From an uncultured Massilia sp. (lineage in GTDB: Bacteria > Pseudomonadota > Gammaproteobacteria > Burkholderiales > Burkholderiaceae_D): 32,823 nt of DNA. The DNA lies in contig CAJYQM010000414.1 of assembly GCA_913777025.1 (NCBI GenBank), positions 1 to 32,823 of the forward strand, written 5' to 3'. Below are positions 7,538 to 15,203 of the stretch, piece by piece. The stretch's first letter is position 1. Every line of letters starts with the position of its first letter. The translations under genes and the position numbers were made by a program. The notes beneath the pieces were generated by a model, which worked only from the letters and a program-made list of their open reading frames with translations, made no database searches and was not told the origin of the DNA.

Positions 7538-9965
7538 CTGCGTAGGGCTCCGGAGCGAGGGTGACGGTGCGGCTCTTGCGGCCGCGGGTGTCGAAGCTGG
7601 CGACCTTGAACACGGCGCCGGCAGCCAGCGGCACCGGCCCCTGGTAGCGCGGCGAGTCCGGGGCGGGTTCGCTGCCGTCGACAGTGTAATGCAGGGCCAG
7701 GCCCGGCAGGGCGACATTCGCATGCGCCTTGCCCGCCTCGACGAGGGCGCCGGGCGGCGGCAGGCGGTAGCCGTAGGCCAGCGGCGCGCGGTCCAGGCGC
7801 GCCAGTTCGCGCTGGCCGAGGCGGTTGGCGAATTCGTTCCAGCCGGCGCCGATCGCCGCCGCGCGCTCGGCGCCGGCAAGCCCGCCCCAGCCCGGGTCCG
7901 GCGCCCAGGCCCGCTCGGCCAGTGCGATCAGGCGCGGCGCCGCCAGGTATTCGATGCGCGCCGGCGAGCGCGCATTCTCGCCCCACAGCTGGCCCTGGAT
8001 GCCGGCGATGCGCAGGCGTCCGCCGGCATCCAGGCGCTGCATGGACGCCAGCCGCTCAGGCAGGACCGCGTCTCCCATCGGGTCCCTGGGCGCGCCGCCC
8101 AGCATGTCGAAGGGGCAGAAGCTGAAGGTGTCGCGCGTGTCGACGAAGCCGGCCCAGTAGTAGCCCGGCTCTTCCGGGTCCTTGGCATGGGCCAGGTCGA
8201 AGTACAGGTGGGCGGCGTTGGCCAGCACCACGTCGTAGCCGGCATTCGCCAGACGGTAGGCGACGTCTTCCTTGCCCGAACCCCAGGCATTGTTCCAGGC
8301 ATAGACGTGGAAGCCCGGCCCGGCGAAGCTGGGGTTGGCCGCCGTCTCGCTCTGCCCATGCACCAGCGCCGTCTCTTCCCAGCCGGCGAAGGCCAGGCCG
8401 TGGCGCGCCAGGATCGCGCGGCAGCGCGCCACGAAGTCGGCATGCAGCTGGCCGACCGTGGTCCAGCCGCGCTCTTCCATCAGCGCCCGGCAGCGCGGGG
8501 AGCCGAGCCAGGCGCCGGCCGGCACCTCGTCGCCGCCGGTGTGGATGGCGCGCAGCGGCACGCCGGCCTCGCGGTACAGGGCCACGACGTGGCCGACCAC
8601 GGTGTCGATGAAGCGGTCGCTGGACGGCAGCGCGATGCAGATCACGTTGTCGTGCCACATCTGCACCGATTCATAGGTCGAGCTATCGTCCGGATCGTCC
8701 AGGCGGTAGCGCTCCGCGCCTTCGACGTCGCCCTGCGCCAGCAGGCGCGCGTGGCGGACGCGCATGGCCATCACGGCGGCGCGCGCATGGCCCGGCATGT
8801 TGAACTCCGGGATGACCTCGATGTGGCGCGCCTGGGCATGGCGCAGGATGGCGATGAAGTCGGCGCCGTCGTAGTAGCCGGTGCCGGCGGAACTGTCCAC
8901 ATCGGCGCCGGAACCGAAGGACGGCGGCAGGCTGCTGCCGTCAAGTGTGTACCCGCGGCGCGACCCGATGTCGGTCAGCTCGGGCAGCGCATCGATGCGC
9001 AGGCGCCAGCCTTCGTCGTCGGTCAGGTGCAGGTGCAGGCGATTCAATTTATAGCGCGCCATGCAGTCGATCAGGCGCAGCACCGTCTCCTTGCCGGCGA
9101 AGTGGCGGGCGACGTCCAGCATCATGCCGCGGTAGCCGAAGCGCGGGGTGTCGAGCACGCGCACCGCGCGCAGGCTGCCGCCGCGTTCGATCAGCTGGGC
9201 CAGGGTCTGGATCGCATTGAAGACGCCGTGCGGGCTGGCGCCGCGCAGGCGCACCCGGCGCCCCTCGGCCTCGACCAGGTAGGCTTCCGGCCCGCTGGCG
9301 TCGACCGGTCCCAGTTCGACCTCGATGCGCGCCGCGCCCTCCCCGCGCGCCGGCAAGCCACCAAGCAGGGCGCGCAGGAAGGCGATCTCGCCCTCGAGCG
9401 CGCTGGACGCGGTCACCGGGCTGTCGCAGCCCAGCATGAGCGTAGCGGCGCCGAAGCGGGCCGACAGGGGTTGCGGCGTGATGCGTCCGACGGCGTCGAG
9501 CGGCAACACGCGCAGCGCGGCGTTGTCGCGGTATCGCCAGATCGCATCGGCCGGCGGCAGCAGGTCGCGCAGGTGGCGCTGCAGCTGTTCCGGCCGCGCG
9601 AACGGGACGATGTCCGGGTCACCCACGTCGAAGGCGGCGCCATCGGCCGTGACCAGGTAAAAGCCGAGCGGCGCATCGGTGATGCTGATGGCCCAAAAGC
9701 CGGCCTCGTAGTGCAGCACATGTTCCTCGCCCGGCTGCCAGGGGGCACCGGACAGCGCCGTCAGGCGGAACAGGTCGCCGTTGACGTGCTCGATCGCGTA
9801 GCCGGCTTCCACGCTGCCGGGCCGCAGCGGACGGCAGGTGTTGAAATGGAGGGCCCATCCTGCCGCGATCGGCGCACCGGTCTCGTTGCGCAGGGTCAGG
9901 CGCGCCGAGAAGGCCTGTTCGTCGATCAGGTTGGACAGGCATTCCCAGCGCACCGCAAGCTTCAT
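7503..9965 (-). CDS. beta-N-acetylhexosaminidase (GH20, chitobiase type)
   Basis: About 820 residues with the full chitobiase architecture. Residue numbers below count from the GTG at 9974. There is an N-terminal CHB_HEX carbohydrate-binding-like domain (about 5-130), a GH20b domain (about 150-275), the GH20 barrel (about 278-695) and a C-terminal CHB_HEX_C domain (about 745-805). Visible catalytic features are RGMMLDVARHF, LHLHLTDDEGWRL, EFNMPGHARA, and HTGGDEVP with the Asp482-Glu483 pair of substrate-assisted catalysis. Late motifs are WNNAWG and GIQGQLWGE. It should remove terminal GlcNAc (or GalNAc) from chitooligosaccharides. Unlike Serratia chitobiase it shows no signal peptide, so a cytoplasmic location is suggested. 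ATG 9965 is chosen; the GTG at 9974 is an alternative and neither has a clear Shine-Dalgarno. It follows the TonB receptor by only 2-11 nt. Confidence 0.93.
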   Translation of the reverse strand: MKLAVRWECLSNLIDEQAFSARLTLRNETGAPIAAGWALHFNTCRPLRPGSVEAGYAIEHVNGDLFRLTALSGAPWQPGEEHVLHYEAGFWAISITDAPLGFYLVTADGAAFDVGDPDIVPFARPEQLQRHLRDLLPPADAIWRYRDNAALRVLPLDAVGRITPQPLSARFGAATLMLGCDSPVTASSALEGEIAFLRALLGGLPARGEGAARIEVELGPVDASGPEAYLVEAEGRRVRLRGASPHGVFNAIQTLAQLIERGGSLRAVRVLDTPRFGYRGMMLDVARHFAGKETVLRLIDCMARYKLNRLHLHLTDDEGWRLRIDALPELTDIGSRRGYTLDGSSLPPSFGSGADVDSSAGTGYYDGADFIAILRHAQARHIEVIPEFNMPGHARAAVMAMRVRHARLLAQGDVEGAERYRLDDPDDSSTYESVQMWHDNVICIALPSSDRFIDTVVGHVVALYREAGVPLRAIHTGGDEVPAGAWLGSPRCRALMEERGWTTVGQLHADFVARCRAILARHGLAFAGWEETALVHGQSETAANPSFAGPGFHVYAWNNAWGSGKEDVAYRLANAGYDVVLANAAHLYFDLAHAKDPEEPGYYWAGFVDTRDTFSFCPFDMLGGAPRDPMGDAVLPERLASMQRLDAGGRLRIAGIQGQLWGENARSPARIEYLAAPRLIALAERAWAPDPGWGGLAGAERAAAIGAGWNEFANRLGQRELARLDRAPLAYGYRLPPPGALVEAGKAHANVALPGLALHYTVDGSEPAPDSPRYQGPVPLAAGAVFKVASFDTRGRKSRTVTLAPEPYADGQGHTRATAA

Positions 9966-9976
9966 CCGCGGCACGA

Positions 9977-12661
9977 TCAGAGCTTGCCGCGCAGGCCGAG
10001 ATAGAAGGTGCGGCCGTTCGAGTAGAAGGCGCGCGGGCGGTCCTTGTTCTCGGCGTACATCTTGATCGTCTCGTTGGTGAGGTTCAGCGCGTCGAAGGTC
10101 AAGGTCAGGTGCTCGTTCAGCTTGACGTTGACCGAGGCCGCGAGCGACGGCATGCCGTCCACGTGCTGGCTGGCGCCGCGGTCGACGCCGGCCTTGTACT
10201 CGGAGCGGTAGCTGTAGGCCAGGCGCGCCGAGAAGCGCTCGTTCTCGTAGAAGCCGGTCAGGTTGTAGGTGTTCTTCGAGGAGTTCAGCAGCTCGCCGCC
10301 GTCATCCAGTTTCCCGTCGGCCCAGGTGTAGTTGGCCAGGAAGCCGACATTGTCGAACAGCGGTTGCTGCCAGCTCAGCTCCACGCCCTTGTTCTTCGCA
10401 CCCGTGTTGTAGGGCGAGGTGATCTGGTACTCGGTAAAGGCGCCGCGCTTGTTGTTGTAGTAGCTGCCGGTGGTGGTGCCCTGGGCCACGATCGAGCTGA
10501 AGTCCATGTAGAACAGGCCGGCCAACAGCAGCGCCTTGGGCATGTAGTACCACTCGGCGGACAGGTCGACGTTGGTCGAGCGCACCGGGTCCAGGCTGAC
10601 GTTGCCGCCGGTGCCGGACAAGGCGTCGTCGTTCAGCGAGACCGAGCCGCCCAGCGCGCTGTAGTCGGGGCGCGCCATGGTCTTGGCGATGCCGCCGCGC
10701 AGCACCAGGTCCTGGCGCAGGTCGTACTTGAGGTTCGCGCTGGGCAGCCAGTCGCGGTAGGTCCGTTCGTACAGTGTCGGCGTGTAGGGACCGAAGGCCG
10801 AACCGGTGATCGGGGTCAAGCCGCCCGGCAGGTTGACGGTCGTGGTCTGCTTCGTCTCGACCGCGCGCACGCCGATGTTGCCGCTCCAGGCGTCGCCGCC
10901 GCCTTCCAGCATCACGTAGGCCGCCTTGGTCTTTTCGCCGACGCGGAATTCGTCCAGCCAGTTGTGGCGTATCGTGTAGTCGAGCAGGCGGTTGCCCGGC
11001 ACCGCGCCCCAGGCGCCGAGGGCCGAACCGTCGTACTTGAAGTAACCGTTGAACAGGTTGCCGCCGAGGTCGTTGCCAAAGTCGGACGGGTACATCTGGC
11101 CGTTCCACGCCGGTCCCGGGTTGGTGAAGCCGTTCGGACCCGGGCGCGTTTCGAGCGGGTGTTCAGCCGTGCGCTTGTGGTCGGTGAAGCGCGCGCCGAA
11201 GCGCACCGCGCTGGCCCAGGGGTTGTCGCGCAAGCGCCATTCGCCGTCGACCTGGGCGTATTTTTCCTGGTCCACCGACTGCGATTCGCCGCCGCCGGCC
11301 CAGGCCGTCGAGCCGGGCTTGCCCGGATTGCCGCCGGGGTAGCTGACGTCGGCCGGGGACAGGCCGTTCAGCGCATAGACCATGCCGCCGTCGACGTTGT
11401 TCTGGTAGAAGACGTCGTCACGGTCGTAGCCGACGCCATGGGTCTTGCCGATGCGGCCGGTGAAGCTCAGGTCCTCGGTGGCGCGGAAACGGCCGTTCAG
11501 GTCCAGGTACCAGGACTCGCCGCCCGCGTTCGGGCGGTAGGCGTTGTCGACCTCGCCCGAGTTGGCGGCGAAACCGGCGCCGACCAGGGTGCCGTTGCGG
11601 ATCACCGGATTCTGCGGGATCTGGTTGGCGCTGTTGATCGAGTTCATCGGCGAGGCCAGCCAGTTGGTATTCTGGTTCGGCGCTTCCAGCTTGGAGTAGA
11701 AGCCGTTCAAGTCGATGCCGACATCGCGCGAGGGCTTGGCTTCGATGTCGAAGGCGCCGCCTTCGCGCTTCTTCTTCTGTTCGAACAGCGCCGCGCCGAT
11801 AAAGGTCGGCACCACCACGCCGCGCAGCGACGGGTTGGCGATGGCGGCGGCGCTGGTCGCGCTGATCGGGGTGTAGCCGAGCACCTCCTGGCCGTCGCGG
11901 CGCACCGCCTGCTTCTCGGAGAAGCCTTGCGCCAGCACGCCGAAGGTGCCTTCCGGATTCTTCCAGCTGACCAGGGCCGACAGCTGCGGCTCGGTCTTCT
12001 TCGACAAATCGTTATAGTTGGCCTGCACCGAGGCTTCCACCGTGAGCGGCTGGCGGAAGTCGAGCGGACGGCGCGTGATCACGTTGATGGCGCCCGAGAC
12101 GCCGCCCTCGACCAGGTCGGCGGTCGCGCTCTTCTGCACGACGATCGAGCCGACCAGTTCCGACGGCAGCAGCGAGAAGCTGCTCGAGCGGCCGACGTTG
12201 CCCCCGATCTGGTTCAGCACGAACCAGTCGCCGGTGCTGATCGCGTGGCCGTTGAACAGGGTCTGCTGCAGGCTGGGGCTGGTGCCGCGCAGGCTGACGC
12301 GGTCGTTCTCGCCGAAGCCGCCCTCGCCGCCCGCCGACGACTGCGTGTTCACGCCCGGCAGGCGCTGGATCGCATCGGCCACGTTCTTGTCCGGCATCTT
12401 GCCGATGTCTTCCGCGGTCACCACCTCGACCACGGCGTCGGCATTGCGCTTCTGGCGCAGCGACTGTTCCAGCGCGGCGCGCACGCCGTTCACGATCACG
12501 GTCTGCGCCTCGCCCGGACGCTCCGGCTGCGCGCCCACCGCACCGGATTGCTGCGTGGCCTGCGCCTGCGCGGCGCCCGCCGCCAGCAACGACACCGCGG
12601 CCGCGATCGCGGTGCGGCGCGCTGCCTGCCCCCTGTTGTGACCCCCGAACGACTTGCTCAT
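9977..12661 (-). CDS. TonB-dependent receptor (TonB_Xanth_Caul type), probable oligosaccharide importer
   Basis: An 894-residue outer-membrane receptor. A signal peptide is evident: RRTAIAAAVSLLAAGAAQAQA, with cleavage after AQA near residue 35. The plug follows (TVIVNGVRAALEQSL, EVVTAEDIGKMPDKNVADAIQRLPGV, then VSLRGTSPSLQQTLFNGHAI). The beta-barrel runs to an aromatic-rich end (FYSNGRTFYLGLRGKL). The MPDKNVADAIQRLPGV motif is typical of the Xanthomonas/Caulobacter carbohydrate-type receptors. The frame is open 50 codons further upstream, but ATG 12661 has AGGAGAG just before it and begins the signal peptide. It is the first gene of the receptor-hexosaminidase-permease operon, so the ligand is probably a GlcNAc-containing oligosaccharide (inference). 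No SusD-like partner is present. Confidence 0.93.
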   Translation of the reverse strand: MSKSFGGHNRGQAARRTAIAAAVSLLAAGAAQAQATQQSGAVGAQPERPGEAQTVIVNGVRAALEQSLRQKRNADAVVEVVTAEDIGKMPDKNVADAIQRLPGVNTQSSAGGEGGFGENDRVSLRGTSPSLQQTLFNGHAISTGDWFVLNQIGGNVGRSSSFSLLPSELVGSIVVQKSATADLVEGGVSGAINVITRRPLDFRQPLTVEASVQANYNDLSKKTEPQLSALVSWKNPEGTFGVLAQGFSEKQAVRRDGQEVLGYTPISATSAAAIANPSLRGVVVPTFIGAALFEQKKKREGGAFDIEAKPSRDVGIDLNGFYSKLEAPNQNTNWLASPMNSINSANQIPQNPVIRNGTLVGAGFAANSGEVDNAYRPNAGGESWYLDLNGRFRATEDLSFTGRIGKTHGVGYDRDDVFYQNNVDGGMVYALNGLSPADVSYPGGNPGKPGSTAWAGGGESQSVDQEKYAQVDGEWRLRDNPWASAVRFGARFTDHKRTAEHPLETRPGPNGFTNPGPAWNGQMYPSDFGNDLGGNLFNGYFKYDGSALGAWGAVPGNRLLDYTIRHNWLDEFRVGEKTKAAYVMLEGGGDAWSGNIGVRAVETKQTTTVNLPGGLTPITGSAFGPYTPTLYERTYRDWLPSANLKYDLRQDLVLRGGIAKTMARPDYSALGGSVSLNDDALSGTGGNVSLDPVRSTNVDLSAEWYYMPKALLLAGLFYMDFSSIVAQGTTTGSYYNNKRGAFTEYQITSPYNTGAKNKGVELSWQQPLFDNVGFLANYTWADGKLDDGGELLNSSKNTYNLTGFYENERFSARLAYSYRSEYKAGVDRGASQHVDGMPSLAASVNVKLNEHLTLTFDALNLTNETIKMYAENKDRPRAFYSNGRTFYLGLRGKL

Positions 12662-12798
12662 GCTCTCTCCTGACATCGACATCGATAAGGTGAACCTGCC
12701 CGTTTCGAATTCGGCGGACGCTGGCGCGTCTCTCGTCTTCATGAGCGGCATTGTGTCGTTGAATTCCTGTCCATGTTTGTCAAATCTTGCTATCGCGA

Positions 12799-12830
12799 AC
12801 ACGCGCGTCATCTTTTTGACACGCGCGTGT
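12799..12830. promoter_or_regulatory. paired ACACGCGCGT elements upstream of the TonB-receptor operon
   Basis: ACACGCGCGT occurs at 12799-12808 and again as the perfect 12-bp palindrome ACACGCGCGTGT at 12819-12830. The copies are 20 bp apart, about two helical turns. The left copy also pairs with the right one as a 10-bp inverted repeat. The site lies about 140-170 bp before the receptor start codon, and a TTGACA hexamer (12778-12783, minus strand) lies between it and the gene. No T-run follows on either strand, which argues against a terminator. A LacI- or GntR-type operator is possible, but the protein is unknown. Confidence 0.4.
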
Positions 12831-12860
12831 GCTAGCCGGGAACAGGGAGGCGGCGCGGGA

Positions 12861-13076
12861 TCAGCGCCGGAAGAACCACAGGATCAGGGAGAGGACGACC
12901 GAGACGACGATGCAGGTGACGATGGGGAAGCTGAAGCTGAAGCCTTCCCGGACGACGTGGATGTCGCCCGGCAGGCGGACCTGAGGCAGGCGGCCGAACG
13001 GCAGGCGGCGCAGCCAGGGCCAGGCCAGCCCGGCCGCGACCAGTACCAGGCCGGCGATGATGAGGAATTTCTGCAC
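12861..13076 (-). CDS. DUF2905 family small membrane protein
   Basis: A 71-residue protein of the DUF2905 family. There are two hydrophobic helices: residues 3-22 (KFLIIAGLVLVAAGLAWPWL) and about 48-68 (SFPIVTCIVVSVVLSLILWF). They flank the conserved loop RLPQVRLPGDIHVVREGFSFSFP, where L-P-G-D-I and the F-x-F-P-I-x-T run are family hallmarks. Function is unknown; it is an inner-membrane protein. The start is GTG with no Shine-Dalgarno of its own, and it begins 3 nt after the stop of a 22-codon ORF with a strong ribosome binding site. Translation therefore probably depends on that ORF. Confidence 0.88.
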   Translation of the reverse strand: MQKFLIIAGLVLVAAGLAWPWLRRLPFGRLPQVRLPGDIHVVREGFSFSFPIVTCIVVSVVLSLILWFFRR

Positions 13077-13079
13077 GGG

Positions 13080-13148
13080 TCAGGCGCTGGAGGCGCCGGC
13101 CGGGGTCGTGGTGTCGCTGCGCGACGTGTCTTTCTGCTGGTTGCTCAT
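13080..13148 (-). CDS. 22-codon small ORF upstream of DUF2905 gene
   Basis: An ATG at 13148 opens a 22-residue frame (sequence starts MSNQQKDTSRSDTTTP and ends GASSA) that stops 3 nt before the GTG of the DUF2905 gene. AAGGAG lies 6 nt before the ATG, one of the best ribosome binding sites in the window. The peptide is hydrophilic and Ser/Thr-rich (4 Thr, 4 Ser), with no run of one amino acid that would suggest amino-acid attenuation. It could be a leader peptide that couples translation to DUF2905, or a small protein in its own right. I know no homologue. Confidence 0.55.
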   Translation of the reverse strand: MSNQQKDTSRSDTTTPAGASSA

Positions 13149-13179
13149 CGGGTGCTCCTTCCGCATTCGACAGTGAGAC

Positions 13180-13197
13180 CCGGCGCCGCGGCGCCGG
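13180..13197. repeat. 18-bp perfect palindrome, GC-only
   Basis: Positions 13180-13197 form a perfect 18-bp palindrome made only of G and C (CCGGCGCC-GC-GGCGCCGG). It lies between the chemoreceptor stop (13245) and the small ORF start (13148), about 20 nt before the latter's ribosome binding site. As RNA it would fold into a 7-bp stem with a CGCG loop. No T-run follows, so it is not a standard intrinsic terminator. It may be a stem in the leader of the small ORF/DUF2905 message, or a protein site. Confidence 0.4.
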
Positions 13198-13244
13198 CGT
13201 GATGGCCTCATTCTGCCGAAGTCCATTCGGAAGGGGCGCCCGGA

Positions 13245-14936
13245 TCAGAACTCTTCCCAGTCGGCACCGCCCGCGGTGGAAAGCTTGCGCGCGGCAACAG
13301 GCGCCGCCTTGACGGCCTTCGCTGCCGCCGGAAGGGCATGACGCGGCACCGCTGCCGGTGCGGCGACCGGTGCGGCCAGCGTCGCGCTGCGGTCCAGCTT
13401 GAACACGCTGACCGCCTCGGCCAGGCTGTGCGCCTGCTCCTGCATCGAGCCGGTGGCCGCGGCCGCCTGTTCGACCAGCGCGGCGTTCTGCTGGGTCACG
13501 TGATCCATCTGGGTGATGGCGTCGTTGACCTGGGCGATGCCGGCGCTCTGCTCGCGCGAGGCCGCCGAGATCTCGGCCATGATGGCCGTGACCTGCTGCA
13601 CGCTGGCCACCACTTCCTGCATCGTGGCCCCGGCTTCGCCGACCAGGCGCGAGCCGGTGCCGACCTTCTCGACGGAGTCGTCGATCAGGGTCTTGATTTC
13701 CTTGGCCGCCGCGGCCGAGCGCTGGGCCAGGGTACGCACCTCGCCGGCCACCACCGCGAAACCGCGGCCCTGCTCGCCGGCGCGGGCGGCTTCCACCGCC
13801 GCGTTCAGCGCCAGGATATTGGTCTGGAAGGCGATGCCGTCGATGACCGTGATGATGTCGACGATCTTGTGCGCCGATGCGTTGATCGCCCCCATGGTGT
13901 CGACCACCTGGGACACGACCTGGCCGCCGCGGGTGGCGATGGCGGATGCCGACTCGGCCATGCGGTTGCCCTGCTGGGCATTGTCCGCGTTCTGCTTGAC
14001 GGTGCTGGTCAGTTCTTCCATCGACGAGGCGCTTTCTTCCAGCGCCCCGGCCTGCTGCTCGGTGCGTGCCGACAGGTCGAGGTTGCCGGCGGCGACCTCG
14101 CCGGCCACGGTGGAGATGCTGTCCGCCCCGCTGCGCACGCGCGCCACCAGGCCGTTCAGGTTCTCGTTCATCGTTTTCAGCGCGGCCATCAGTTCGCCGG
14201 TCTCGTCGTTCGACGCCACCTCGATGCGGGTCGACAGGTCGCCCTGGGCGACGGCGTTCGCGACGGCGACGGCCTCGTGCAGCGGACGGGTGATGCTGCG
14301 GGTCAGCACCCAGGCGAGTGCCGCGCCCAGAATCAGCGCCAGCGCCGCAAAGGCGGCCAGCGTGGCCACCCCGGCCGTGTAGGCTTGCTGTACCGTCTCG
14401 CGCGCCTCGGCGGCCATGATCTTCTGGCGCTCGGACAAGGCTTTCACGGCCGCTTCATAGGCATCGCCGGCCGGGGCGACCTGCTGGTCCAGCATGTGCT
14501 TGAGCGTGGCCGCGTCGGTGCTGCCGCCATCCTGCAAGGCAAACAGCTTGTCGCGCACAGCCGAGTAGGTCTTGCGCTTTTCCGCGATCGTCGCCAGCAT
14601 TTCCCGGCCCTTGGGCGCCACGACCAGCTTTTCCAGCTCTTTCTGGATGCCGGAGACGCCGCTGCTGACTTCGGCCATTTTGGCGGCCAGCGTCTTGACG
14701 TCGGCGGCATCCTGGCCGCGCAGGCGCGCTTCGCCATAGCCGCGATTGGCCTGCACCGACGCCGTCCACTTGTCGGCCAGCCGCATCTTGTTGAGGGCGG
14801 TGACCATGTCTTCCGTTGCGGTGGAGACTTCGTGCAGGCGCGTCACACCGACGGCGGCAAGCAGGACGGCCAGCGCCAGCACGGCAGCAAATGCCAACCC
14901 CAGGCGGGAGCCGATTTTCAGATTCTTGATGTTCAT
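13245..14936 (-). CDS. methyl-accepting chemotaxis protein with C-terminal CheR/CheB tether
   Basis: A 563-residue chemoreceptor. It has TM1 (about 12-31), a periplasmic four-helix-bundle-like domain (about 32-187), TM2 (about 188-211), HAMP (about 212-265) and the cytoplasmic signalling domain (about 280-520). The signalling tip is unmistakable: [20 protein letters not shown] followed by [18 protein letters not shown] (residues 365-407). Flanking methylation-type helices include [18 protein letters not shown]. After an Ala/Pro/Lys-rich linker the protein ends in DWEEF, the x-W-x-x-F pentapeptide that tethers CheR and CheB. The ligand is unknown. GGGGT lies about 5 nt before the ATG. It is divergent from the binding-protein gene, and no che or flagellar gene is nearby. 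Confidence 0.96.
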   Translation of the reverse strand: MNIKNLKIGSRLGLAFAAVLALAVLLAAVGVTRLHEVSTATEDMVTALNKMRLADKWTASVQANRGYGEARLRGQDAADVKTLAAKMAEVSSGVSGIQKELEKLVVAPKGREMLATIAEKRKTYSAVRDKLFALQDGGSTDAATLKHMLDQQVAPAGDAYEAAVKALSERQKIMAAEARETVQQAYTAGVATLAAFAALALILGAALAWVLTRSITRPLHEAVAVANAVAQGDLSTRIEVASNDETGELMAALKTMNENLNGLVARVRSGADSISTVAGEVAAGNLDLSARTEQQAGALEESASSMEELTSTVKQNADNAQQGNRMAESASAIATRGGQVVSQVVDTMGAINASAHKIVDIITVIDGIAFQTNILALNAAVEAARAGEQGRGFAVVAGEVRTLAQRSAAAAKEIKTLIDDSVEKVGTGSRLVGEAGATMQEVVASVQQVTAIMAEISAASREQSAGIAQVNDAITQMDHVTQQNAALVEQAAAATGSMQEQAHSLAEAVSVFKLDRSATLAAPVAAPAAVPRHALPAAAKAVKAAPVAARKLSTAGGADWEEF

Positions 14937-15203
14937 GTTTACCCCGAAGAAAGATATGGCGGATCAGGCAGGCGGCAGCGGGAAATGGCTGGCAGCGCGT
15001 GGCAGGACTGAAGGCGGGGATTTGGCCTGACGGAATGAAAAGTTTCCGTGTCACAAGCACGAAATCATAGCCGAAATCGATAAATCCGGCAGCATAAGTT
15101 GTATTAAAGCAACGAGACTTCGGTAAAAGACAGGCGGCAGGTGCATACCCTCCGCAATGGATGACGTTAGAATGATGAGTTGTCTCCTCAAGATCGGATT
15201 CCC
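14937..15203. other. intergenic region between divergent chemoreceptor and binding-protein genes
   Basis: The 267-bp gap should hold both divergent promoters; it turns AT-richer around 15055-15130. A TTAA-13 nt-GCCG arrangement on the minus strand (near 15080-15110) faintly recalls a sigma-28 promoter for the chemoreceptor, but both boxes deviate and the spacing is wrong. I see no RNA gene, terminator or strong palindrome. Confidence 0.3.

Noticed and set aside
7497-10004. 835-codon plus-strand open frame opposite the hexosaminidase
   Set aside because: Antisense mirror of a conserved GH20 gene, with no domain or plausible ribosome binding site.
10109-12673. Long plus-strand open frame (854 codons) opposite the TonB receptor
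   Set aside because: Its translation is His/Arg/Gln/Val-rich with no recognisable domain, while the opposite strand encodes an unmistakable receptor. High GC suppresses stops in this antisense frame.
12778-12783. Promoter of the TonB-receptor operon based on a perfect TTGACA
   Set aside because: No acceptable -10 hexamer lies 16-18 bp downstream on the minus strand; the nearest, CACAAT, is 22 bp away.
15080-15110. Sigma-28 promoter for the chemoreceptor
   Set aside because: TTAA and GCCGGATT on the minus strand deviate from TAAA and GCCGATAA, and the spacing is 13 rather than about 15.
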